Source: Bacteroidota bacterium
GTDB taxonomy: Bacteria > Bacteroidota > Bacteroidia > Bacteroidales > Prolixibacteraceae
Assembly (NCBI GenBank): GCA_030706665.1
Contig: JAUZOB010000211.1
Location: forward strand, 1-5,960
Direction: 5' to 3'
Length of the DNA stretch: 5,960 nucleotides
Shown here: piece after piece, positions 1 through 5,900 of the stretch
Layout of the letters: the number at the start of each line of letters is the position of its first letter
How positions within the stretch are numbered: the first letter of the stretch is position 1
Program-made: the position numbers and the translations under genes
The notes under the pieces: generated by a model
Databases searched by the model: none
The model's input: the letters and a program-made list of their open reading frames with translations, nothing else
What the model was told of the DNA's origin: nothing

Positions 1-95
1 CATTATGTTTTTTTTGATTAAAAATACAAAAAAAGTGAATGTTAAGACGGAATTAAAGGGTTTATGACATGTAAATAGGAATGTAGGATTTTAAA

Positions 96-142
96 AAAAA
101 CGAAGCCTCGTTCTTAGAAGATAAGATCGAGGCTTCGTTTTT
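96..142. terminator. Strong bidirectional hairpin terminator
   Basis: Bases 96-110 (five A then CGAAGCCTCG) are perfectly complementary to 128-142 (CGAGGCTTCG then five T), a 15-bp stem. Inside the loop, 112-116 can pair with 122-126 after a T-T mismatch, leaving a 5-base apical loop. Read on either strand, a GC-rich stem is followed by a T run, so it should stop transcription in both directions. It lies about 80 bases beyond the stop codon of the minus-strand glycosidase and probably terminates that transcript. It may also serve a gene to the left of the window. Confidence 0.8.
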
Positions 143-150
143 ATTTGTCA

Positions 151-172
151 AATACAGATAGGTTTCTGTATT
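151..172. other. Small hairpin in the 3' untranslated region of the glycosidase gene
   Basis: AATACAGA at 151-158 pairs perfectly with TCTGTATT at 165-172, with a 6-base loop. It sits between the glycosidase stop codon and the large terminator at 96-142, so on the minus strand it would be transcribed first. There is no T run directly after it. It may be an accessory 3'-end structure; its function is not established. Confidence 0.5.
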
Positions 173-192
173 AATAGTTTTAGTGAGATCTT

Positions 193-219
193 TTCTGCTC
201 TTAAAACGAGACAGCAGAA
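193..219. other. Hairpin directly after the glycosidase stop codon
   Basis: TTCTGCT at 193-199 is complementary to AGCAGAA at 213-219, with a 13-base loop. It starts 4 bases beyond the stop codon of the minus-strand gene and lacks a T tail in that direction. It is more likely a 3'-end stabilising structure than a terminator. A 7-bp stem with this loop size could also occur by chance. Confidence 0.35.
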
Positions 220-223
220 CCTT

Positions 224-2281
224 CTATTTTGCATTGCTAAATGAGTTCCATGATTTTTCGGTTACAGGGAACATGGTTACTCTAAATTTTGTACATCCGT
301 AAGGAACTAAATCAATGGTAGCTTCATCCCCATTTTTAACGGGTGTTCCGGGCAATGGTTGTAGTTGAGTCGGATTCCAATTAAATAGTTTTGCTTTTAC
401 TTTTAATTGGATTGGAGCATCTAACTGCCATGTCCATTTTCCTTCCATTGATTTTTTGATGACAGTAACTTGTTTGGATAGGTTTTTAGAATCAACATCC
501 AAAGCATAATTGAATTTTGCATTTGCTACCTCCTGGTTCGGATCTATATCAAGAATAGGCAATGAAAACAGTAGCGGACCGTAAGTTACACATTCGTATG
601 GATTGTGAATGTTTGTATCTACCGCATCTTTATAACCACCTTTGACGAAATAATCTGTTTGAGGATAAGATGTTTCTTTCCCCTGTTGAACTTGAACTGT
701 CATGGGGAAGTGAAGTTGTATCTTGTCATTGGGTTTCCAGGTGCGGGCAATTTTTACGAATCCCTTTTCTGTCTTAATCGCTACTTCTTTCCCGTTTACC
801 TTGATGGACGGATGGTTGCACCATGCCGGAATACGCAGGTAAATAGGCATATTGACTGCTCTTGACATGCTAAAGGTCATATTGATTTTATCATCAAAAG
901 GATAAGTCGTATTGCAATTGATGGTTACTTTTTCATTTTTGATTTGTTGGGCTACTTTGCAAGGGCCATAAAGAGTGGCTGCCAGTCCGTTATCCATGGT
1001 TGCCATCCACATGCTGCTGATGTAGTCTGGAATAGTATTGTTGCAATTCCCTACACAACATAAAACTTCATGTCCATGATCCGTAAATTTCAAGTCATCC
1101 TTGCCTGGAATAATTGCTTCTTCAGGGAGTTTATTGCTAAATCTGTTGAGCGATTGATAATAACACATTGTTTTAAAATCACGTGCCAGAGGGGCAGGAC
1201 CTGCATTGAAGAATATTTTTTCAATTTTATCCCCCCAATTCCGTTCTCCGGTTTGACGCATCATCCATAAAAATGTCCACATAGAGGTTGGAACGTCACA
1301 AGTTTCAATATTTCTGAAAGATCCGATTCCGGATAAGAATTCTTGTGAAGAACAAACTCCCACCGGAAGTAAATGTTTTTCTTCGCCCCAAGCCAAAACC
1401 TTTTTAGACGCATTAAGCTCTTTACTATTTCCGGTCCAGGAATACATCATTGCCGGAACTCTTGATGTTTCATAAAAGGTAACCCCATGGTGAAAGCTCG
1501 GATCAATTACTCTTTTATTATTCCATCTGGTCTCTTCGTCAATAACGCTATTGTTTTTACTATATGCGATAATTTTATCGAGAATTGTTTTATCTCCGCT
1601 CATGAGATAAGTTTCAACCATTGCATCAATATTGGTGGCACCGCGTTGCATGCATTCTGTTGAATCGCGCGATACTCTTACCGGGAATGTTTGATATACT
1701 TTCTGTAGGGCCTGCATGATTTTGGGATCATGTGTTGCCTGGTAATAAGAAACTAATGCACGTCCCATCAGTCCGTGTCCCCAATTGTTGAACCAGTCAT
1801 TTACAACTGATTGTGGTTTCCAGTAGATAAATGATTCACCATTTTTTAAAACACCGTTTACTACAAGGTCCAAACGAGAAGATGTTTTTCGGATCAGAGT
1901 AGTGTCATGTAAGATGTATCCTAATTTAACGGCTCCGTCCAACCAGTAACTACATTGTTCGAGTGGCCAGCCCGTTCCATCTTCATTTACTCCTCTTGCT
2001 TGAAAACCATAGCCTTTCCATCCATGTTTGAAAACATCTATATATTCGTCCAAATGTCCGGTGATCCCATGGGCAGCATCATTTGCCCAATCTTTTAACC
2101 ATCCGGTCGGTTTAATTTCTCCAATTTCTAAGGGAATGAAAGAAGGTAGTGCTTTTGCAGTGGTTGAATATACTTTAATCTTCTTGACAGTATAATTACC
2201 ATCTTTTGCATTTTGAGCAAATACACCTAATGATGACAGGAACAAAAGCATGGACACCGCCATGATTCTACATCGACTCAT
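224..2281 (-). CDS. Secreted DUF1680 glycoside hydrolase (GH127/GH146, beta-L-arabinofuranosidase-like)
   Basis: A 685-residue exported enzyme. Residues 1-22 form a Sec signal peptide (SRCR, a hydrophobic stretch, cleavage near VFA|QN); Cys4 is not in a lipobox. Residues about 45-440 match the (alpha/alpha)6-barrel catalytic domain of the DUF1680 family, and the rest forms beta-sandwich domains. In characterised GH127 enzymes a Glu and three Cys bind zinc, one of those Cys being the nucleophile. The equivalents are visible as E326 and C328 (IETCD) and C408-C409 (LCCVGN), so the enzyme looks intact. The likely reaction is release of beta-L-arabinofuranose from plant glycans, in the periplasm or at the cell surface. 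GH127 also contains 3-C-carboxy-5-deoxy-L-xylose hydrolases acting on rhamnogalacturonan II, so the substrate is not fixed. The motif CCVGN differs from the CCPxN form I associate with many relatives. The start at 2281 gives a complete signal peptide; no clear Shine-Dalgarno precedes it, as is usual in this phylum. It is transcribed divergently from the GH130 gene. Confidence 0.88.
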   Translation of the reverse strand: MSRCRIMAVSMLLFLSSLGVFAQNAKDGNYTVKKIKVYSTTAKALPSFIPLEIGEIKPTGWLKDWANDAAHGITGHLDEYIDVFKHGWKGYGFQARGVNEDGTGWPLEQCSYWLDGAVKLGYILHDTTLIRKTSSRLDLVVNGVLKNGESFIYWKPQSVVNDWFNNWGHGLMGRALVSYYQATHDPKIMQALQKVYQTFPVRVSRDSTECMQRGATNIDAMVETYLMSGDKTILDKIIAYSKNNSVIDEETRWNNKRVIDPSFHHGVTFYETSRVPAMMYSWTGNSKELNASKKVLAWGEEKHLLPVGVCSSQEFLSGIGSFRNIETCDVPTSMWTFLWMMRQTGERNWGDKIEKIFFNAGPAPLARDFKTMCYYQSLNRFSNKLPEEAIIPGKDDLKFTDHGHEVLCCVGNCNNTIPDYISSMWMATMDNGLAATLYGPCKVAQQIKNEKVTINCNTTYPFDDKINMTFSMSRAVNMPIYLRIPAWCNHPSIKVNGKEVAIKTEKGFVKIARTWKPNDKIQLHFPMTVQVQQGKETSYPQTDYFVKGGYKDAVDTNIHNPYECVTYGPLLFSLPILDIDPNQEVANAKFNYALDVDSKNLSKQVTVIKKSMEGKWTWQLDAPIQLKVKAKLFNWNPTQLQPLPGTPVKNGDEATIDLVPYGCTKFRVTMFPVTEKSWNSFSNAK

Positions 2282-2510
2282 TTTTGTTGTTTTTATGAAA
2301 GTGAAAAATAAATTAAATTCATTTATGTCAGTTGAAATTTGTTGTTGGTATAACTGAAATGTTCTTGATAATGCAAATCAAAGAACCTTCCCTTTTTATT
2401 CAGCTTCTTTATTGAATATTGACGATAAAAATACAAAAAATATGATTTTAATAGTGAATAAATGGTTTTGTAGTATGGGAATAAAAATGTTACGTTTTAT
2501 AATGAGTAAC

Positions 2511-2527
2511 TGAAGTTGACAACTTCA
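2511..2527. promoter_or_regulatory. Perfect 17-base inverted repeat, candidate operator
   Basis: TGAAGTTGACAACTTCA has perfect 8-base arms (2511-2518 and 2520-2527) around one central base. It lies 99 bases upstream of the GH130 start codon and covers the possible -33 element of that gene's promoter candidate. That position would suit a dimeric repressor or activator site, perhaps shared with the divergent glycosidase. As RNA it could form only a tiny, sterically poor hairpin, so a DNA-binding site is the better reading. No regulator gene is in the window to pair with it. Confidence 0.45.
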
Positions 2528-2545
2528 TGGCGAACTATAACTTTT
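2516..2545 (+). promoter_or_regulatory. Possible Bacteroidetes-type promoter for the GH130 gene
   Basis: TTG at 2516-2518 is followed, after a 19-base spacer, by TAACTTTT at 2538-2545. The latter matches the Bacteroidetes -7 consensus TAnnTTTG except for the last base. Transcription would start near 2552 and give a leader of about 75 bases. The fit is partial, and the region is AT-rich enough for chance matches. Confidence 0.3.
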
Positions 2546-2626
2546 TTGAATAGACTGAGTATTTCATATAGGAATAAGCTGTGTGTTCCTGATTAATACC
2601 AATTGTTGTTTATTATTGATTGATCT

Positions 2627-3670
2627 ATGGATATTGCAAAAAGAGATACAAATAATCCTATACTGAGGCCACAAAGTCTTAAGCCCTGTATCGAAGGAAT
2701 GGAGATTGCTTGTTTGCTTAATCCCGGCGTATTTCGATATAAGGGTAAAATATGGTTATTGATTCGTGTGGCTGAACGACCAATTCAAAAGAACGGATTG
2801 ATTAGCTTTCCGATCTATAATGAAGCGGGGAAGATTGTTGTTTTTAATTTTGAAAAGGATGATCCGCAATTGGACACAAGTGACCCTCGAGTGATAGGTT
2901 ATAATGGGAAAAATTATCTGACAACGCTCTCGTATCTTCGCTTGGTATGTAGTGATGATGGCGCGAATTTTTATGAAGATAAAAACTATCCGCCAATATT
3001 TGGGAAGGGAGAGCTAGAGACTTTTGGTATTGAGGATTGCCGGATAGCAAAAATGAATGATGGATATTTCCTGACGTTTACCGAGGTTTCACCGGTGGCT
3101 GTCGGGGTTGGAATGATGCAGACTACGGATTGGATGACATTCATTCATCACGGAATGATTTTCCCTCCACACAATAAGGACTGTGCGTTGTTTGAGGAAA
3201 AGGTTAACGGGAGATATTATGCCTTTCATCGGCCAAGCAGTCCTCTGTTAGGTGGAAATTATATTTGGCTGGCAGAATCATTGGATCGGATTCACTGGGG
3301 AAATCATAAGTGTATTGCGACTACGCGTGCCGGTAAATTCGATTCGGTTCGTTTGGGGGCCGGAGCATCTCCGATTAAAACAGAAAAGGGTTGGTTAGAG
3401 ATTTATCATGGTGCAACGGAAGAGCATCGTTATTGCTTAGGAGCATTATTGCTTGATCTCAACGATCCGTCAAAGGTTTTAGCACGTAGTGAAGTTCCTA
3501 TTATGGAGCCAATTGCTGATTATGAACAAACAGGTTTCTTTGGAAATGTAGTCTTTACCAACGGCCATCTTGTCGAAGGCGATATTATTAAAATGTATTA
3601 TGGCGCCAGCGATGAAGTGATCTGTCGTGCGGAACTATCTATTACGGAGATTCTTAGTTCTTTAAATTAA
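2627..3670 (+). CDS. GH130 family mannoside phosphorylase or mannosidase
   Basis: A 347-residue protein with no signal peptide, so probably cytoplasmic. It has the five-bladed beta-propeller signature of GH130: NPILRP (10-15), NPGVFRYKGKIWLLIRV (32-48), GIEDCR (134-139), PPHNKDCALF (180-189), HRP (201-203), GAGASPIKTEKGWLEIYHG (244-262) and MYYGASD (323-329). The Asp of the IED motif (D137) aligns with the family's catalytic acid. GH130 enzymes mostly phosphorolyse beta-mannosides, such as Man-beta-1,4-Glc, Man-beta-1,4-GlcNAc or beta-1,2-mannans, to mannose 1-phosphate; some Bacteroides members instead hydrolyse beta-1,2-mannosides. I cannot separate phosphorylase from hydrolase by eye. The usual Pro after the catalytic Asp is Cys here. 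Length is normal and no residue block is missing. The ATG at 2627 has no obvious Shine-Dalgarno but begins just ahead of the conserved NPIL block. The next gene starts 250 bases downstream, so it is probably monocistronic. Confidence 0.85.
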   Translation: MDIAKRDTNNPILRPQSLKPCIEGMEIACLLNPGVFRYKGKIWLLIRVAERPIQKNGLISFPIYNEAGKIVVFNFEKDDPQLDTSDPRVIGYNGKNYLTTLSYLRLVCSDDGANFYEDKNYPPIFGKGELETFGIEDCRIAKMNDGYFLTFTEVSPVAVGVGMMQTTDWMTFIHHGMIFPPHNKDCALFEEKVNGRYYAFHRPSSPLLGGNYIWLAESLDRIHWGNHKCIATTRAGKFDSVRLGAGASPIKTEKGWLEIYHGATEEHRYCLGALLLDLNDPSKVLARSEVPIMEPIADYEQTGFFGNVVFTNGHLVEGDIIKMYYGASDEVICRAELSITEILSSLN

Positions 3671-3701
3671 AAAAGTGCATCTGTTAACTACCTTTATTGA
3701 A

Positions 3702-3729
3702 AGACAAAAGAAATATAATACTCTTGTCT
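3702..3729 (+). terminator. Weak hairpin after the GH130 gene
   Basis: AGACAAAAG at 3702-3710 pairs with CTCTTGTCT at 3721-3729 with one A-C mismatch and a 10-base loop. It begins 31 bases after the GH130 stop codon. There is no T run behind it, so it is at best a weak terminator or 3'-end structure. The rest of 3730-3920 shows no gene and no convincing promoter; a near-match to the -7 box, TATAATTG, lies at 3865-3872, without a suitably spaced -33 element. Confidence 0.25.
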
Positions 3730-3920
3730 GGATTCTTCATTATTGCAAAATGCTTTCAACTTCTTTGGGTTATGGTTTGTTTAAGATTATATACAAAGGA
3801 ATTGGCGAGATTATTTGTCCTTCTTTTTAAAATGATGATGTGGATAATTTGCTGTTTTTGTTAGTATAATTGTATAGAATATTAAGAGGATACGAAGTGT
3901 GAAATTTTAATTCATTTACC

Positions 3921-4625
3921 ATGAGTTTTGAATTGAAAACTTTTACAGAAACTGTCAATAGCGTCAATTTTGACATGGTAGCTATTGAAGGTGGTACTTT
4001 TATGATGGGCAGCAACGAGGGGGATAATGATGAAAAGCCGGTACATAGTGTAACGGTAAGTGATTTCTATATGGGGAAGACTGAGGTGGCTCAGTCTTTA
4101 TGGAAAGCTGTGATGGGGAATGATCCCAGTGCATTTAAAGGAGACGATTTGCCGGTGGAGTCAGTAAGTTGGAACGATGTTCTGGAATTTATCCGAAAGC
4201 TGAATCAACTTACGGGCAAGGATTACCGTTTACCCACTGAAGCCGAGTGGGAATATGCTGCAGGCGGAGGTGCCAGGAGAAGTGATAAGGAATCTTCCGA
4301 TACCGAAAGCAATTTGAAGGACTTTGCCTGGTATGGAGCTAACTCGGACAACATGACACATCCGATAGGTACAAAAAACCCGAATGTATTAGGATTGCAT
4401 GATATTTTTGGTAACGTATGGGAATGGTGCAATGATTGGTATGGCGATTATGACAGTAGTACCCAAATTAACCCTCTTGGACCTGCATCTGGTTCTTTTC
4501 GGGTATGTCGTGGGGGAGGTTGGTATTATAATGAACAATATTGTCGGGCATCATTTCGTTTCAGCCGCATACCGGACTTTCGGGGCACTGGACTTGGATT
4601 TCGGTTGGTCCTCAGTGTTGAATAG
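3921..4625 (+). CDS. Compact FGE-sulfatase (SUMF1/EgtB/PvdO-like) domain protein, C-type-lectin fold
   Basis: A 234-residue protein made almost entirely of one formylglycine-generating-enzyme-like domain (about residues 17-231). Landmarks are MVAIEGGTFMMGS (19-31), the KPVHSVTVSDFYMGKTEVAQSLW stretch (39-61), LPVESVSWNDVLEF (77-90), YRLPTEAEWEYAA (102-114), LGLHDIFGNVWEWCNDWYG (157-175) and the closing RGGGW...GLGFRLVL block (197-231). There is no signal peptide or membrane segment, and an in-frame TGA at 3900-3902 excludes an N-terminal extension. Against human FGE, the cysteine pair C336/C341 aligns with Y203 and C208. One catalytic, copper-binding Cys is therefore absent and sulfatase-activating oxidase activity is unlikely. 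No sulfatase gene is nearby. Bacteroidales carry many such FGE-like proteins of unknown role, some probably binding proteins. The C-terminal segment resembles variable regions of DGR target proteins (see findings). An AAGAGGA at 3883-3889 is too far upstream to be its ribosome-binding site. Confidence 0.8.
   Translation: MSFELKTFTETVNSVNFDMVAIEGGTFMMGSNEGDNDEKPVHSVTVSDFYMGKTEVAQSLWKAVMGNDPSAFKGDDLPVESVSWNDVLEFIRKLNQLTGKDYRLPTEAEWEYAAGGGARRSDKESSDTESNLKDFAWYGANSDNMTHPIGTKNPNVLGLHDIFGNVWEWCNDWYGDYDSSTQINPLGPASGSFRVCRGGGWYYNEQYCRASFRFSRIPDFRGTGLGFRLVLSVE
4503..4622 (+). other. Candidate DGR-like variable region in the FGE-like gene (hypothesis)
   Basis: This segment encodes residues 195-234. 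Fixed structural residues (G199, W201, C208, R209, R213, R216, P218, D219, R221, G226, F227, R228) alternate with positions that are often Asn in DGR variable-region relatives and here are Tyr, Phe, Ser, Ile, Gly or Thr (202, 203, 207, 212, 214, 215, 217, 220, 222-224). The codons there include TAT, TTT, TTC, AGC, ATA, GGC and ACT, which could derive from AAC/AAT-type codons by adenine mutagenesis. No template repeat, reverse transcriptase or accessory gene was seen in the window. Ordinary divergence of a ligand-binding surface would look similar. Confidence 0.25.
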
Positions 4626-4718
4626 GTATTTTGAACGGACCGGGGGTTGATTTAATCAAGACGTTTGCGAATAGGAATAGTGAAAAGACACATCGCTTAA
4701 CGTGTATTAAAATAGAGT

Positions 4719-4754
4719 AAAAGGGTATCTCCAAGAGTCGAGCTACCCTTTTTT
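4719..4754 (+). terminator. Rho-independent terminator after the FGE-like gene
   Basis: AAAAGGGTA at 4719-4727 pairs with TACCCTTTT at 4744-4752, and the T run continues to 4754. The 16-base loop can pair further (CTC 4729-4731 with GAG 4740-4742). It lies about 95 bases after the stop codon of the FGE-like gene and separates it from the outer-membrane protein gene. The flanking A and T runs would also give some activity in the reverse direction. Confidence 0.7.
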
Positions 4755-4993
4755 ACTAAATGAACACTGATGTTACGGTCTCATTATTTACAACTAGATG
4801 ATCTGTTATTAATTGTTAACAATTTTATTCTGACTTAAATCCGCTTTTTTTAGCTCTTCCCCTTCTGTTTCCTATGTTTTATTTTGTTGAAAAGCATGTA
4901 CTTATGTTTGAACTTAATGATTTGAATATTTAATCTTATTATTCTAAAGTTTTGATATTCAAATCAGTTCTGTTTTTGAATGCTATGTTTATC

Positions 4994-5001
4994 TATCTTC
5001 G
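4994..5001 (+). promoter_or_regulatory. Possible -7 promoter box for the outer-membrane protein gene
   Basis: TATCTTCG matches the Bacteroidetes -7 consensus TAnnTTTG with one mismatch and lies 25 bases before the start codon. TTTG at 4975-4978 could be the -33 element, but the 15-base spacer is shorter than usual. A start near 5008 would give a very short leader with the purine-rich AGAAGAG (5017-5023) just before the ATG. Confidence 0.3.
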
Positions 5002-5026
5002 TCAAAAATTTTAAATAGAAGAGCAA

Positions 5027-5839
5027 ATGAAAAAAGTATTGTTGGTTATCTCTTTATTCGTTACCCTTCTGGGATCAGCATCTGCTCAAAGCAGTGTATA
5101 CGTTAAGTTCAGAGGTGGTTATGGCATAGGAGCTTCAAAAGATGGTTATCTGGTTGATTTAAATCAAGGGATTGCGAATGCAACATCGAAAGAAAATATC
5201 TTCGCATCGTTAGGTCAGGGAATTCCGTTGGGTATTTCAGGTGGTTATATGTTGAATCCTCATATGGGATTTGAACTGGATTTTACTTATATGATGGGGG
5301 ACAAAGTTACCGTGATGGATTATAATATTCCTTCGGTTGCTGTCATTTCTGCTAAAGCATTTACTCGTCATATTCAGGCTTCTCCGAATTTTGTAATGGC
5401 TTCAGGTGGCGATAGGTTTAATGTTTATACCAAAGTAGGGTTTGTTTTCCCATTTGTCGGGAAGAGTTATGTTGAAGTAACCAATGCTACCGATCCGACT
5501 AAGTTGATGTTTATTCGTCAGGATATAAAAGGAGATCCATCCATGGGTTACAAAGGAGCGCTTGGTGTTGATGTGAAGATTGCTTCCAAAGTTGCGTTCT
5601 TTACTGAAATTGAAGGAGTACACCTGAAAATTCTTCGTAGTGAACATGATATTACCAAATTTACAGTAAACGGCAATGATATGTTGGCAAACTATACAGC
5701 ACTAACTGGAAAGGCTGTGAAAGTAAAATATTACGATCGACTGGAAGGAGCTGATCTGACTGATCCTTCAAAAGCTCTAAAGACTACTTCTCCTTATGGA
5801 AAAATCGGTCTGAATTTCGGATTGAAGTTTACTTTGTAA
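5027..5839 (+). CDS. Outer-membrane beta-barrel protein (porin/OmpA-like barrel family)
   Basis: A 270-residue exported protein. Residues 1-20 are a classic Sec signal peptide (MKK, hydrophobic core, cleavage after SASA before Q21); there is no lipobox Cys. The mature part shows alternating hydrophobic/polar strands of barrel type: about 23-35, 67-76, 80-91, 115-126, 131-145, 174-186, 189-200 and 257-270. The final strand ends the protein (GKIGLNFGLKFTL), as in barrels recognised by the BAM machinery. About eight to ten strands would fit its size. The segments at about 36-60, 146-170 and 205-250 are probably extracellular loops. It resembles small Bacteroidetes outer-membrane beta-barrel proteins of unknown ligand, with no OmpA peptidoglycan-binding domain. 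The purine-rich AGAAGAG at 5017-5023 precedes the ATG closely. Terminators lie on both sides, so it is probably monocistronic. The specific function cannot be named. Confidence 0.78.
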   Translation: MKKVLLVISLFVTLLGSASAQSSVYVKFRGGYGIGASKDGYLVDLNQGIANATSKENIFASLGQGIPLGISGGYMLNPHMGFELDFTYMMGDKVTVMDYNIPSVAVISAKAFTRHIQASPNFVMASGGDRFNVYTKVGFVFPFVGKSYVEVTNATDPTKLMFIRQDIKGDPSMGYKGALGVDVKIASKVAFFTEIEGVHLKILRSEHDITKFTVNGNDMLANYTALTGKAVKVKYYDRLEGADLTDPSKALKTTSPYGKIGLNFGLKFTL

Positions 5840-5856
5840 ATTAACCTAATCCATAT

Positions 5857-5900
5857 AAATACAAAGGGGAAGTTCTTTTGAGAACTTTCCCTTTGTATTT
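5857..5900. terminator. Long hairpin terminator after the outer-membrane protein gene
   Basis: Bases 5857-5876 pair with 5881-5900 over 20 bp, with a single G-U wobble and a TTTG tetraloop. The core is GGGGAAGTTCT against AGAACTTTCCC, followed by the T-rich TTTGTATTT, which pairs with the A-rich left flank. It begins 18 bases after the stop codon. The arrangement suits termination on both strands, which implies that a gene beyond the right edge may converge on it. Bases 5904-5960 show nothing that can be called. Confidence 0.8.

Larger units (their letters stand above)
2282..2626. other. Divergent intergenic region, no gene seen
   Basis: These 345 AT-rich bases separate the start codons of the minus-strand glycosidase and the plus-strand GH130 gene, so they must hold both promoters. 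The plus-strand promoter candidate and an inverted repeat are listed separately. For the minus strand I found only near-matches to the Bacteroidetes -7 box TAnnTTTG (complements of 2374-2381 and 2303-2310), neither with a -33 element at normal spacing. The minus-strand promoter is therefore not assigned. Confidence 0.6.
4626..5026. other. 401-base intergenic region, no gene seen
   Basis: An AT-rich gap between the FGE-like gene and the outer-membrane protein gene. It contains the terminator at 4719-4754, a 14-base AT palindrome (AATTGTTAACAATT, 4811-4824) and a possible promoter near its right end. I found no open reading frame with recognisable protein features and no tRNA-like structure. 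Confidence 0.6.

Noticed and set aside
605..1270. Plus-strand open frames of 86 and 66 residues inside the glycosidase gene
   Set aside because: They are antisense to a clearly coding, conserved enzyme and have no recognisable motif.
2374..2381. Minus-strand -7 box (complement TTGATTTG) for the glycosidase gene
   Set aside because: It has one mismatch to TAnnTTTG and no -33 element at suitable spacing, so a promoter cannot be supported.
3883..3889. AAGAGGA as the ribosome-binding site of the FGE-like gene
   Set aside because: It is about 31 bases before the ATG, too far, and the closer GTG at 3897 is followed at once by TGA.
3827..4015. 62-residue minus-strand open frame overlapping the start of the FGE-like gene
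   Set aside because: It is low-complexity, overlaps a conserved coding start on the other strand and has no family resemblance.
4399..4650. 83-residue plus-strand open frame overlapping the end of the FGE-like gene
   Set aside because: It is an out-of-frame shadow of the FGE-like gene, with no protein-like features and no initiation signal.
4626..5026. Possible DGR template repeat or reverse transcriptase next to the FGE-like gene
   Set aside because: Neither strand shows a near-copy of 4503-4622, and the gap is too short and too stop-rich for a reverse transcriptase.
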